Both the position numbers and the translations under genes were made by a program. From contig CAJTXP010000041.1 in NCBI GenBank assembly GCA_910583615.1, forward strand, positions 1 to 36,553: a stretch of 36,553 nt of DNA, given 5' to 3'. The stretch is from an uncultured Lachnospiraceae bacterium. Lineage in GTDB: Bacteria; Bacillota; Clostridia; Lachnospirales; Lachnospiraceae. The notes below the pieces were generated by a model. The model saw only the letters and a list, made by a program, of their open reading frames with translations. It searched no databases and was not told where the DNA came from. Below are positions 16,646 to 24,454 of the stretch, in pieces; the first letter of the stretch is position 1, and every line of letters starts with the position of its first letter.

Positions 16646-18499
16646 ATGGGCGTATTGAAATTAAAACCTGCCTGCAAGGATTATCTGTGGGGAGGACGCA
16701 GACTGATTGAAGAATACGGAAAGAAATATGACGGGGAGGTACTGGCGGAGACCTGGGAACTTTCCTGCCATCCGGATGGACCGTCTGAGATTGTAAACGG
16801 ATCGTATGCGGGAAAAACGCTTCAGCAGTATATAGATGCTGAGGGAAAGGAAGTTCTGGGTACAAACTGCAGGCGGTTTCGGGATTTTCCGATTCTGACC
16901 AAATTTATTGACGCCAGAGACAATCTTTCCATTCAGGTGCATCCGGACAACCGGTATGCCCTGAAGAATGAGGGACAGTACGGTAAGACCGAAATGTGGT
17001 ATGTGATGGACGCCGGAAAGGAAGCGTTTCTGTATTACGGATTTAAACGGGAAGTGAGCGTGGAAGAATTCGAGGAGCGCATCGAGAAGGATACGCTTCT
17101 GGAAGTGCTGCATGCGGTTCCGGTACAGAAGGGAGACGTTCTGTTCATTGAGTCCGGAACGATCCATGCAATCGGAAAGGATATTCTGATTGCGGAGATC
17201 CAGCAGAATTCCAATGTGACTTACCGGGTCTATGACTATGGAAGAGTGGGAAAGGATGGAAAGAAGCGCGACCTGCATATCGAAAAGGCGTTGGCGGTTA
17301 CCAGACGCGTCCCGATCGTCAGGGATAAGAGCAGTTATCCTCACATTGCGGACTGTGATTATTTTACAGTGGATAAACTGAACCTGGACGGCAGGGTCAT
17401 GAAGAAGATGGAAGGATATGTCTCGGATGCTTCGTTTGCCAGCATCCTGATGCTGGATGGAGAAGGAACGATTATCAGCGGAGAAGAGACGGCGGTGTTC
17501 AGAAAAGGAGACAGCTTCTTCCTGCCGGCAGGAAGCGGAAAGTACACGGTGGAAGGCTCCTGCGACGCGCTGATTACGACCATCCGCAGGAAGGCGGCTT
17601 CCGTCCGGATCGGCATTAACATCGGGGTCAGGGATACCCAGATAGGCCTGGTGGATGTGCATCAGAATCTGCTGATCTGTGAAACGATGAAAACCGATGC
17701 GGACCGTCCGGCAGAAGAAGTGGTCCAGAGAATCGGGCAGCGGACGCTTTCGCTTCTGGAAAAGCAGGGAATTCCCATGGATCAGTGCGTCAGCGCCGGG
17801 ATCAGCGTGCCGGGGACGGTGGACAGCCGGAAGGGCGTGGTTCGTTATTCCAATAATATCCGATGGAAACAGGTGGAGCTTGTAAAGATGATGAGCGAAT
17901 ATCTGCCGATCCCGGTCCGGGTTGCCAACGATGCGGACTGTGCGGCGCTGGGCGAAGCGGCGGCAGGCGCGGGCAGAGACTGCCAGGATGTGGTTATGGT
18001 TACGCTCGGGGTCGGAGTCGGCGGCGGAGTGATTCTGGACGGAGAGATCTGTGCGGGAAAAAACGTCGGCGGAAATGAACTGGGCCATATGGTCATTGTG
18101 GAAGACGGAGAACGGTGTACCTGCGGAAGAAGGGGATGTCTGGAGGCCTGTGTGTCGTCAGGCGCGCTGATCCGTGATGCACGGGCGGCTACCGGGCAGG
18201 AGATGACGCCGAAGGAGGTATTTGCCGGCGCGGCGGCAGGCGATATCCGTCTGAAAGAGATTGTGGACCGTTATACCAGAAGGCTTGGGACTGGGCTCGT
18301 GAATATCGTGAACATTTTCCGGCCGCAGCTTGTCCTTCTGGGCGGCGAGCTTTCACCGCAGGCAGAAACGCTGCTTCCTTCTCTTCGGGAGATGATGAAA
18401 GAAGGATGCTTTGGCGGGGAAGACAGTGAATATCCGGAGATCGAGATTGGGGCGCTTGGGAACAAAGCGGGAGTGATCGGTGCGGCAATCCTGCTATAA
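16646..18499 (+). CDS. gmuF: Mannose-6-phosphate isomerase fused to a ROK kinase domain
   Basis: A 617-residue two-domain protein. Residues 1-315 are a class I phosphomannose isomerase of the short Bacillus type, with zinc ligands Gln97, His99, Glu116 and His174 and active-site Arg194. Residues about 320-617 are a complete-length ROK domain with catalytic Asp429 (NDAD) and zinc motif His481, Cys491, Cys493, Cys498. The ROK phosphate loop reads GINIGVRD where the family has GIDIGGTK, so ATP binding may be impaired or altered. The fusion would make mannose 6-phosphate and convert it to fructose 6-phosphate. The start is set by GGAGG five bases before ATG 16646; an upstream ATG at 16634 overlaps that site. 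No frame break lies between the domains. Confidence 0.9.
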   Translation: MGVLKLKPACKDYLWGGRRLIEEYGKKYDGEVLAETWELSCHPDGPSEIVNGSYAGKTLQQYIDAEGKEVLGTNCRRFRDFPILTKFIDARDNLSIQVHPDNRYALKNEGQYGKTEMWYVMDAGKEAFLYYGFKREVSVEEFEERIEKDTLLEVLHAVPVQKGDVLFIESGTIHAIGKDILIAEIQQNSNVTYRVYDYGRVGKDGKKRDLHIEKALAVTRRVPIVRDKSSYPHIADCDYFTVDKLNLDGRVMKKMEGYVSDASFASILMLDGEGTIISGEETAVFRKGDSFFLPAGSGKYTVEGSCDALITTIRRKAASVRIGINIGVRDTQIGLVDVHQNLLICETMKTDADRPAEEVVQRIGQRTLSLLEKQGIPMDQCVSAGISVPGTVDSRKGVVRYSNNIRWKQVELVKMMSEYLPIPVRVANDADCAALGEAAAGAGRDCQDVVMVTLGVGVGGGVILDGEICAGKNVGGNELGHMVIVEDGERCTCGRRGCLEACVSSGALIRDARAATGQEMTPKEVFAGAAAGDIRLKEIVDRYTRRLGTGLVNIVNIFRPQLVLLGGELSPQAETLLPSLREMMKEGCFGGEDSEYPEIEIGALGNKAGVIGAAILL

Positions 18500-18538
18500 G
18501 AAGAGATTGCTGCAAAGTGCAGAACTGTTGCAGAACAT

Positions 18539-18580
18539 GCCCCTGTCTGTGTGCTGTGCACACAGACAGGGGCTGTTTTT
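18539..18580 (+). terminator. Terminator of the gmu-like operon
   Basis: A 16-bp perfect stem (18539-18554 with 18558-18573) with a three-base loop, then TGTTTTT. It lies between convergent genes. Confidence 0.9.
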
Positions 18581-18607
18581 CGAACATCCATTTTCAGTTT
18601 TCAGAGC

Positions 18608-18952
18608 TTAATATGGCAATTCATCCTTTTCGTCCTCTACATCGAAGATGTCTTCTTTTTTAGAGGTTTCTTTTTCAGAAACGCTGCGTTTTCCGGAGTT
18701 CAGCGCCGCTTTTTTTTCATCAATGTTTGCCAGATGTACAGAAATGGCAGTGCAGAACTCGGTTACTTCGTCTTCCACCGCTTCGCCGGCCGCAAATTTT
18801 TTGTAATAGAAAGCTCCGATCTTTGCCTGCAGCTCCCGGATGGATTTTTCATCATTCAGGATCTGTGTTTTCAGGCGGGTATCTTCCAGAACTTCACCCG
18901 TTTTGGAAACTGCCGATTTGGCGATTTCATTTACCTTATCAAATAATTCCAT
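18608..18952 (-). CDS. Small helical protein, zinc-ribbon-family N-terminus without the ribbon
   Basis: A 114-residue protein starting after AGGAGG. The N-terminal 85 residues look like a helical hairpin: LFDKVNEIAKSAVSKTGEVL, then DTRLKTQILNDEKSIRELQAKIGAFYYKK. This resembles small Clostridial proteins in which such a stretch precedes a CxxC zinc ribbon. Here there are no CxxC pairs, and the C-terminus is a charged, probably disordered tail rich in Lys, Glu and Asp. Cytoplasmic, function unknown. It follows the fructokinase by 26 bases and may be co-transcribed with it. Confidence 0.75.
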   Translation of the reverse strand: MELFDKVNEIAKSAVSKTGEVLEDTRLKTQILNDEKSIRELQAKIGAFYYKKFAAGEAVEDEVTEFCTAISVHLANIDEKKAALNSGKRSVSEKETSKKEDIFDVEDEKDELPY

Positions 18953-18978
18953 GTTTCATTTCCTCCTGTTAACCTTTT

Positions 18979-19947
18979 TCAGCGGGCCTGTGCGTCGAGG
19001 AAATCCAGGACTTCCTGTCTGGACGGCATGACACGAAGGGCTCCTTTTCTTGTGGTGATAATGGAAGCGGCAGCATTGGCGAATTTCAGCATTTCAAGAA
19101 GCTGTGCCTCTGTAAGATCATCAAGCCCGTGCTCCAGAACATAGTTGATTACACATGCACAGAAGGTATCTCCGGCGCCGGTGGTTTCGATCGTGTTCTT
19201 CTGAAGGAACGGGGCCATTTCCACATAGCCTTCTTTATAGTATGCCCGGCTTCCGTCTTTTCCCATGGAGACGAGGATCAGCTGAATCGGGAATTCGCTG
19301 CGGATCCTGGCCACTCCTTCCGTGAAGTCGTCCTTGCCGGTCAGCCACTGGATTTCATTATCGGAAATCTTCAGAATATCGCATTTTCCAAGTCCCCAGC
19401 GAACTTCTTCTTTTGCATGCTCCAGCGTATCCCACAGCGGTTCCCGGAGATTGGGATCAAAGCTTACAAGAGCGCCTGCTTCTTTTGCCAGAGTGACAGC
19501 CTTTACAGTTGCTTCCCGTACTCCTTCATGTGTCATGGAAAGGGTTCCAAAGTGGAAAAGCCGGGTGTTCTTAAGAAGCTCTTCCTTTACTTCGTCTGCA
19601 CGGAGCATCATATCTGCGCCGGGATTGCGGTAAAAGGAAAAATCACGGTCTCCGTCTTCAAAAGTATGTACCAGCGCCAGTGTTGTGTGGACTTCCTCAT
19701 CCATCATCAGATTTTCCGTGCCGATGTTCAGGTCTTCAAGGGATTTTTTCAATGTCATACCGAACTGGTCCCTGCCGACTTTGCCGATAAAAGAAGTTTT
19801 TTTGCCAAGATTGTTCAGCATGGACAGAACGTTGCATGGAGCTCCGCCGGGATTTGCCTCAAACAGCCCGTTGCCCTGTTCGCTGAGACCATTCTGAGTA
19901 AAGTCGATCAGCAGTTCGCCAAGGGCGATAACATCATAAGCTTTCAT
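18979..19947 (-). CDS. PfkB-family fructokinase
   Basis: A 322-residue ribokinase-fold sugar kinase. It has the N-terminal glycine motif NPGGAPCNV (residues 32-40), the GKVGRDQFG segment, and the C-terminal signature TTGAGDTFCA with catalytic Asp260. Length and sequence fit fructokinase (ATP plus fructose to fructose 6-phosphate) better than ribokinase or 2-keto-3-deoxygluconate kinase, though the sugar is inferred. It stands 93 bp after greA with no sucrose genes near it, so its source of fructose is not evident from the neighbourhood. Confidence 0.88.
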   Translation of the reverse strand: MKAYDVIALGELLIDFTQNGLSEQGNGLFEANPGGAPCNVLSMLNNLGKKTSFIGKVGRDQFGMTLKKSLEDLNIGTENLMMDEEVHTTLALVHTFEDGDRDFSFYRNPGADMMLRADEVKEELLKNTRLFHFGTLSMTHEGVREATVKAVTLAKEAGALVSFDPNLREPLWDTLEHAKEEVRWGLGKCDILKISDNEIQWLTGKDDFTEGVARIRSEFPIQLILVSMGKDGSRAYYKEGYVEMAPFLQKNTIETTGAGDTFCACVINYVLEHGLDDLTEAQLLEMLKFANAAASIITTRKGALRVMPSRQEVLDFLDAQAR

Positions 19948-20040
19948 GGGATATGCCTCCGATTCTTTTATGATAATTTCTTTCTCTATATTGTACCGAA
20001 AATAACAGAAAAAGAAAAGAGGGTTCCGGTATTTTGCAGA

Positions 20041-20544
20041 TTAAAATGCCCGGATATTGTCATTGTCTTCTCCATCTGCGTCCTGAATCTCCCGGATGTT
20101 CACGTCGTAGCTGTAAGTCTCGTTCACCGGAATGGTTACCGTGTCTCCCACGCGATGATGCAGCAGCGCTTTTCCAAGCGGAGATTCAATACTGATCAGG
20201 TTTTTCATGGAGTTGCCGCGGATACTGGTAACGATTTTGTAGGTTTCATATTCATCGTCTTCCTCAATATAGACGGTAACTGTTTTGTTCAGCCCGACTT
20301 CATCGGAGGAAGAATGATCCTCTATGATGACTGCATTTTTCAGCATGCGTTCCAGATAACGGATCCTGCTGTTATTTGTTCCGTTTTCCCGTTTTGCGGC
20401 ATAATATTCAAAATTTTCACTCAGATCTCCCTGGGCGCGGGCTTCCCGGACCGCGTCCAGGATCTGAGGACGAAGGACCAGTTTGCGGTGGTCGATCTCC
20501 GCCTGGATTTTTTCCACGTCTTTTCTGGTCAGTTTTTCTTTCAT
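20041..20544 (-). CDS. greA: GreA-family transcript cleavage factor
   Basis: A 167-residue protein, slightly longer than typical GreA (about 158). The N-terminal coiled coil carries the acidic tip QGDLSENFEYY with Asp40 and Glu43, which direct the RNA polymerase active site to cleave backtracked RNA. The C-terminal FKBP-like half includes ISIESPLGKALLHHRVGD. It lies 36 bases after asnA and is probably in one transcript with it. Lachnospiraceae often carry more than one Gre paralogue, so this may not be the main GreA. Confidence 0.9.
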   Translation of the reverse strand: MKEKLTRKDVEKIQAEIDHRKLVLRPQILDAVREARAQGDLSENFEYYAAKRENGTNNSRIRYLERMLKNAVIIEDHSSSDEVGLNKTVTVYIEEDDEYETYKIVTSIRGNSMKNLISIESPLGKALLHHRVGDTVTIPVNETYSYDVNIREIQDADGEDNDNIRAF

Positions 20545-20580
20545 ACTGGATATTTCCTGCCTTTCCCTGGATGAAATCGA

Positions 20581-21591
20581 TCAGAGTAAAACGATTCCGT
20601 GCTGCAGCGCAGTCTCACGGATATCGTCCGGCCAGATCGACGCCTGTACTTCTCCGATATGGGCTTTCCGGAGGTAAAACATACAGATCCGGGACTGGCC
20701 GATACCGCCGCCAACGGTGTAGGGCAGTTTTTTCTCCAGAATTGCCTTTTGGAACGGAAGCTCCGCTCTTGCTTCGCACCCGGAAATCTTCAGCTGCTCT
20801 TCCAGCGCCTCTTCATCGACGCGGATTCCCATGGAAGACAGCTCCAGCGCGTGTCCAAGAACCGGATACCAGACGATGATGTCTCCGTTTAAGCTCCAGT
20901 CATCATAATCCGGCGCTCTCCCGTCGTGAGGTTCTCCATTGCTTAACCGTTCTCCGATCTGCATCAGGAAAACGGCGCCTTTTTCCCTGGCAATCCGGTC
21001 TTCCCGTTCTTTGGGCGTCAGATCGGGATAGAGATCCAGCAGCTCCTGCGTAGTGATGAAAAAGATATCTTTTGGAAGGATTTCTTCGATATAGTCATAG
21101 CGGATTGCCATGTATTTCTCTGTCTTTTTCAGCGCTTTGTAGATTTTTCGGACAGTCTCTTTCAGATAATCCATGTTCCGGTCCTGTTTCAGAATGATCT
21201 TTTCCCAGTCCCACTGGTCCACGTAAATGGAATGGACGTTGTCTGTATCTTCGTCTCTGCGGATTGCGTTCATATCGGTATACAGTCCTTCGCCTACATG
21301 AAAACCGTACTGTTTCAGTGCGTTTCGTTTCCATTTTGCAAGGGAGTGGACGATCTCTACGGGCTGGTCTTCCTGCTCTTTGATTCCGAAGGAAACCGGG
21401 CGTTCCACGCCGTTCAGATTGTCGTTCAGACCGGATTCCGGTTTTACAAACAGCGGTGCAGAAACACGCAGCAGATAGAGCTGTTCTGCCAGCGTCTGCT
21501 GGAAAAAGTCTTTGACCGTCTTGATGGCAATCTGCGTATCATAAAGAGAAAGTTCTGAATGATAGCCTTCTGGTATGTATAGATGTTCCAT
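20581..21591 (-). CDS. asnA: Aspartate-ammonia ligase
   Basis: A 336-residue AsnA, the ammonia-dependent asparagine synthetase related to class II aminoacyl-tRNA synthetases. Visible family blocks are GLNDNLNGVERPVSF, the VHSIYVDQWDWEK strand, and the C-terminal GGGIGQSRICMFYLRKAHIGEVQ motif 3 with its Arg. It makes asparagine from aspartate, ammonia and ATP in the cytoplasm. A good minus-strand promoter lies upstream, and greA follows closely. Confidence 0.96.
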   Translation of the reverse strand: MEHLYIPEGYHSELSLYDTQIAIKTVKDFFQQTLAEQLYLLRVSAPLFVKPESGLNDNLNGVERPVSFGIKEQEDQPVEIVHSLAKWKRNALKQYGFHVGEGLYTDMNAIRRDEDTDNVHSIYVDQWDWEKIILKQDRNMDYLKETVRKIYKALKKTEKYMAIRYDYIEEILPKDIFFITTQELLDLYPDLTPKEREDRIAREKGAVFLMQIGERLSNGEPHDGRAPDYDDWSLNGDIIVWYPVLGHALELSSMGIRVDEEALEEQLKISGCEARAELPFQKAILEKKLPYTVGGGIGQSRICMFYLRKAHIGEVQASIWPDDIRETALQHGIVLL

Positions 21592-21654
21592 GTTATTTCC
21601 TCCTGTTCAGGTTTCGCAGCGGTTTAAAAAGGCTTCTGCGGCTTAACCTTTCCC

Positions 21655-21683
21655 AGTATAGCACACCAGGAGCGTTTTTGCAA
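21655..21683 (-). promoter_or_regulatory. asnA promoter
   Basis: On the minus strand, TTGCAA (21678-21683), 17 bp, TATACT (21655-21660). It begins 13 bases from the 71-bp repeat element. Confidence 0.65.
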
Positions 21684-21695
21684 AATAATGTCTCA

Positions 21696-21766
21696 GTTAC
21701 TTTTCACACCCACGCCGTCCGGATGCCCCCACCAGGCTGAAAACCGGTCGCCGTGTGAAAAGTAAC
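21696..21766 (+). repeat. 71-bp interspersed element with 14-bp terminal inverted repeats, copy B
   Basis: Starts GTTACTTTTCACAC and ends GTGTGAAAAGTAAC, perfect inverted ends of 14 bp. The GC-rich core contains the block GCCCCCACCAGGCTGAA shared with copy C. It sits between the divergent asnA and nitrilase promoters. It carries no gene. Confidence 0.85.
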
Positions 21767-21805
21767 ATGTCCCATCCAGAATTTTGGGAAATTTGTGTTA
21801 AAAAA

Positions 21806-21834
21806 TCGACAAATGACAATTTTTCATGTAAAAT
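21806..21834 (+). promoter_or_regulatory. Promoter of the nitrilase-relQ pair
   Basis: TCGACA (21806-21811), 17 bp, TAAAAT (21829-21834), followed by AAGGAGG before the start codon at 21854. Confidence 0.5.
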
Positions 21835-21853
21835 AAAGAAGGAGGTTTGGAAA

Positions 21854-22654
21854 ATGAAGGCGGCAATTGGACAATTACAGATACATTGGGAAAATAAACA
21901 GGAGAATCTTAAGAAAGTAGAGGCATACCTGGAACTGTTGTCAGAGAGAAGAGTGGATCTGTTTCTTCTTCCCGAGATGAGTCTGACAGGGTTTTCCATG
22001 CGTACGGAACAGATAAAGGAAGGCCGGAAAGAAACGGTGGAATGGATACAGGGGCTGGCAGAAAAGTACCGTATGGCTGTAGGAATCGGATGGGTCAAGG
22101 ACGGGGGAGAACTCTGCGAGAATCACTATTCGATTGTAGCGCCGGAGGGAAAGATACTGGATTATACAAAGCTGCATCCGTTTCGTTTCGGCGGCGAGGC
22201 AGAATATTTTCGTGGCGGGGACGCACTTCCGGTCTGCGATTTCGGCGGGTTCTGCATGGGAGTACAGATCTGCTATGATCTGCGGTTTCCGGAGCCGTTT
22301 CAGATATTGTCGAAGAAAGCGGATCTTATTCTGGTGCCTGCGAACTGGCCGGCTGCAAGGAGTGGACACTGGAAAAGTCTTCTGAAAGCCCGCGCCATAG
22401 AAAATATGGTATATGTGGCAGGCATTAACTGCGCAGGGGAGATGGGGAAGCTGTTTTATTCAGGAGATTCGCGGCTGTATGCGCCGGATGGGACGAAGCT
22501 GAAGAAAGAGACGGTCCGTCTTCCGGAATGCTGTACGGAGGAACGGGTGATGGTCTATGATCTCCAGAATGATGTATACAGATACAGAGAATGTTTTCCG
22601 GTGAAAGAGGACCGGAGGGAGATATTATATCAGAGACTACAGGAAGAGACATGA
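21854..22654 (+). CDS. Carbon-nitrogen hydrolase (omega-amidase/Nit2-like)
   Basis: A 266-residue nitrilase-superfamily amidase. The catalytic triad is visible: Glu41 (LLPEMSLTGF), Lys106 (KLHPFRFGGE) and Cys140 (QICYDLRFPE). This KLHPF...QICYDLRFPE pattern is closest to omega-amidases such as YafV/Nit2, which hydrolyse alpha-ketoglutaramate or alpha-ketosuccinamate. The substrate is inferred. A longer frame reaches back to 21755, but only this ATG follows AAGGAGG. It precedes the alarmone synthetase gene by three bases, so the two form one operon. Confidence 0.85.
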   Translation: MKAAIGQLQIHWENKQENLKKVEAYLELLSERRVDLFLLPEMSLTGFSMRTEQIKEGRKETVEWIQGLAEKYRMAVGIGWVKDGGELCENHYSIVAPEGKILDYTKLHPFRFGGEAEYFRGGDALPVCDFGGFCMGVQICYDLRFPEPFQILSKKADLILVPANWPAARSGHWKSLLKARAIENMVYVAGINCAGEMGKLFYSGDSRLYAPDGTKLKKETVRLPECCTEERVMVYDLQNDVYRYRECFPVKEDRREILYQRLQEET

Positions 22655-22657
22655 ATT

Positions 22658-23359
22658 ATGAAAGAAAAAAATGAACTGATCGGTATAGATGAAGCGGAGA
22701 CCGTGGCGCTGCTCAGGCAGATGACGGGAGACGAGCCGGTCGAACTTTCCAAAAGAATACGGCCTTTTACAACACTGCTTATGCAGTATCGATGTGCGAT
22801 CCGGGAGATCGAGACGAAGCTGCATGTGCTGAACGAAGAATTTTCACTGGAGCACGAGCGCAACCCGATTGAGCTGATCGAGAGCCGTGTGAAAGAACCG
22901 GCAAGCATCCTTGAGAAAATGAAACGCAAGGGTTATGAGCTGTCTGTGAAGCAGATCGAAGAAAAATTAAATGACGTGGCAGGGGTAAGGGTTATCTGTT
23001 CATTTGTGGAGGATATCTATTATCTTGCATCCATGCTGTCCGCACAGGATGATCTGGAGGTTCTGAAGGTAAAGGATTATATTAAGCGCCCGAAGAAAAA
23101 TGGATACCGGAGCCTTCATCTGATCATTCAGATACCGATCTTTTTGTCCAGCGAGAAAAAATACATGCGGGTGGAAGTACAGTTTCGGACCATTGCCATG
23201 GATTTCTGGGCAAGCCTGGATCATAAGCTGAAGTATAAAAAAAATGTGAAAAATCCGGAACTGATCGTGGAGGAACTTCGTAAATGTGCGGATACAATCA
23301 GTAAGGTAGACGTCCGGATGCAGGAGATCCGCAACATGATTGAAGAGGGGAATATATAG
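22658..23359 (+). CDS. relQ: Small alarmone synthetase ((p)ppGpp synthase), RelQ type
   Basis: A 233-residue synthase-only member of the RelA/SpoT family, without an HD hydrolase, TGS or ACT domain. Characteristic segments are KRKGYELSVKQIEEKLNDVAGVR (with the magnesium Asp), KNGYRSLHLII, and VEVQFRTIAMDFWASLDHKL. It transfers pyrophosphate from ATP to GDP or GTP and is usually controlled at transcription or by allostery. The ribosome site is AGGAAGAG, nine bases before ATG. It lies between two direct copies of the 71-bp element. Confidence 0.9.
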   Translation: MKEKNELIGIDEAETVALLRQMTGDEPVELSKRIRPFTTLLMQYRCAIREIETKLHVLNEEFSLEHERNPIELIESRVKEPASILEKMKRKGYELSVKQIEEKLNDVAGVRVICSFVEDIYYLASMLSAQDDLEVLKVKDYIKRPKKNGYRSLHLIIQIPIFLSSEKKYMRVEVQFRTIAMDFWASLDHKLKYKKNVKNPELIVEELRKCADTISKVDVRMQEIRNMIEEGNI

Positions 23360-23365
23360 GTGCCG

Positions 23366-23436
23366 GTTACTGTTCACACCCACGTCATCCGGACGCCCCC
23401 ACCAGGCTGAACACTGACCGACGTATGAAAAGTAAC
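23366..23436 (+). repeat. 71-bp interspersed element, copy C
   Basis: Same length, orientation and ends as copy B (GTTACTGTTCACAC at the left, TATGAAAAGTAAC at the right), with the shared core block. It begins six bases after the relQ stop codon. Confidence 0.85.
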
Positions 23437-23474
23437 TGCGCAGGCTTTGGACGGAAAAATGTTCAGGGAAATTT

Positions 23475-23503
23475 TTGACAAGTAACATATGTTACGGTAT
23501 AAT
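23475..23503 (+). promoter_or_regulatory. Rubredoxin promoter with central 14-bp palindrome
   Basis: Consensus TTGACA (23475-23480), 17 bp, TATAAT (23498-23503). The spacer contains a perfect palindrome GTAACATATGTTAC (23482-23495), a classic repressor position. The Crp/Fnr-type gene downstream is a candidate regulator. Confidence 0.75.
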
Positions 23504-23551
23504 GTATTGGGAAAGGATATCCTATATAAAGAAAAACACAGGAGGTATGAC

Positions 23552-23710
23552 ATGAAAAAATATGTATGCGGCCCATGCGGCTATGAGTACGATCCGGAGG
23601 CAGGCGATCCGGATAACGGGATTGCTCCGGGAACTGCTTTTGAAGATCTTCCGGAAGACTGGGTATGCCCGATCTGCGGAGTTGGCAAGGAAGACTTTGA
23701 AGAGGCGTAA
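23552..23710 (+). CDS. Rubredoxin
   Basis: A 52-residue rubredoxin of normal length. One iron is held by Cys6, Cys9, Cys39 and Cys42 (CGPCG and CPICG), with the family's YDPEAGDPDNGIAPGT loop. It is a one-electron carrier that feeds flavodiiron proteins and rubrerythrins. The ATG follows AGGAGG; an upstream in-frame extension lies within the promoter region. It is first in a rubredoxin, regulator, flavodiiron order, which supports a role in reducing oxygen or NO. Confidence 0.96.
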   Translation: MKKYVCGPCGYEYDPEAGDPDNGIAPGTAFEDLPEDWVCPICGVGKEDFEEA

Positions 23711-23717
23711 GAAGACA

Positions 23718-23744
23718 GGGAATGTCGTCAGACATTCCCGTTTT
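23718..23744 (+). terminator. Hairpin between rubredoxin and the Crp/Fnr gene
   Basis: GGGAATGTC and its complement form a perfect 9-bp stem with a GTCA loop, followed by GTTTT. Probably partial termination, so rubredoxin mRNA would exceed that of the downstream genes. Confidence 0.65.
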
Positions 23745-23776
23745 CCGGTTTCTATGTTGGAAAAGCGGGAATACAT

Positions 23777-24454
23777 ATGAATGATTATTTACAGAGTCCG
23801 CTGTTCGGACGGATATCCAGAGACGAGGCGAAACGTATGCTGGCCTGTTCCGGCGCGCAGTTCCGGGACTATCCTTCCGGCAGCCTGGTCTTCGGGGAAA
23901 ACGACAGACCGAAGTATCTGTATCTTCTGGTAGATGGAAAGGTGCAGATCGCCAAACATCTGCCTTCGGGAAAACGGAACCTTTTATTTCAGGTAAGGGA
24001 GCTGGAAGTGTTTGGCGGGCATTTTTCTTCTGCAGAATATGAATATTACTGGTATGAGGCGCTGGCGGTAAAGCCGTCCCGCGTGCTGGTTCTGCCCGGT
24101 CATTTTATTTACGGGGTATGTCATAAGGCGTGCGAACATCATAAGATGGTAATCCGGAATCTTCTGGACATTCAGGCAGGGAACAATCTTCAGATGACGA
24201 AGAAGCTCCATATCGTTACCAATACGACGCTGAAGCAGAAACTTGCCCTCTGGCTGATGGATATGAGCCATGGCGGGAATAAGGTGGTCATGGATATGAA
24301 CCGGGAAGAGCTGGCGGATTATCTGGGTGTGACCAGGCCGTCTCTGTCCAGAAGCATGGCGGAGCTGAGACATCAGGGAGTAATCCGGATCGAAGGAAAA
24401 ACGGTCTGGATCGATCATATGGAAGAACTAGAAAAGATTATGGAGGATGAGTGA
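23777..24454 (+). CDS. Crp/Fnr-family transcriptional regulator
   Basis: A 225-residue regulator with an N-terminal cyclic-nucleotide-binding-like beta barrel (about 15-120, with YLYLLVDGKVQIAKHLPSGKR) and a C-terminal helix-turn-helix (MNREELADYLGVTRPSLSRSMAELRHQGVI, about 172-201). The N-terminus has a single cysteine and no four-Cys iron-sulfur cluster as in Fnr; two further cysteines lie in GVCHKAC near 113-117. The ligand is unknown; haem or redox sensing is possible given the neighbours. The ribosome site is weak. It overlaps the flavodiiron gene by one base and probably controls the operon. Confidence 0.88.
   Translation: MNDYLQSPLFGRISRDEAKRMLACSGAQFRDYPSGSLVFGENDRPKYLYLLVDGKVQIAKHLPSGKRNLLFQVRELEVFGGHFSSAEYEYYWYEALAVKPSRVLVLPGHFIYGVCHKACEHHKMVIRNLLDIQAGNNLQMTKKLHIVTNTTLKQKLALWLMDMSHGGNKVVMDMNREELADYLGVTRPSLSRSMAELRHQGVIRIEGKTVWIDHMEELEKIMEDE

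Noticed and set aside
16661..18088. Long open frame on the minus strand (475 codons) opposite the isomerase-kinase gene
   Set aside because: It mirrors the codon bias of the real gene, has no ribosome site and shows no protein family features.
19129..20574. Long plus-strand open frame across fructokinase and greA
   Set aside because: It spans two well-identified minus-strand genes and their spacer, and its translation is low-complexity antisense.
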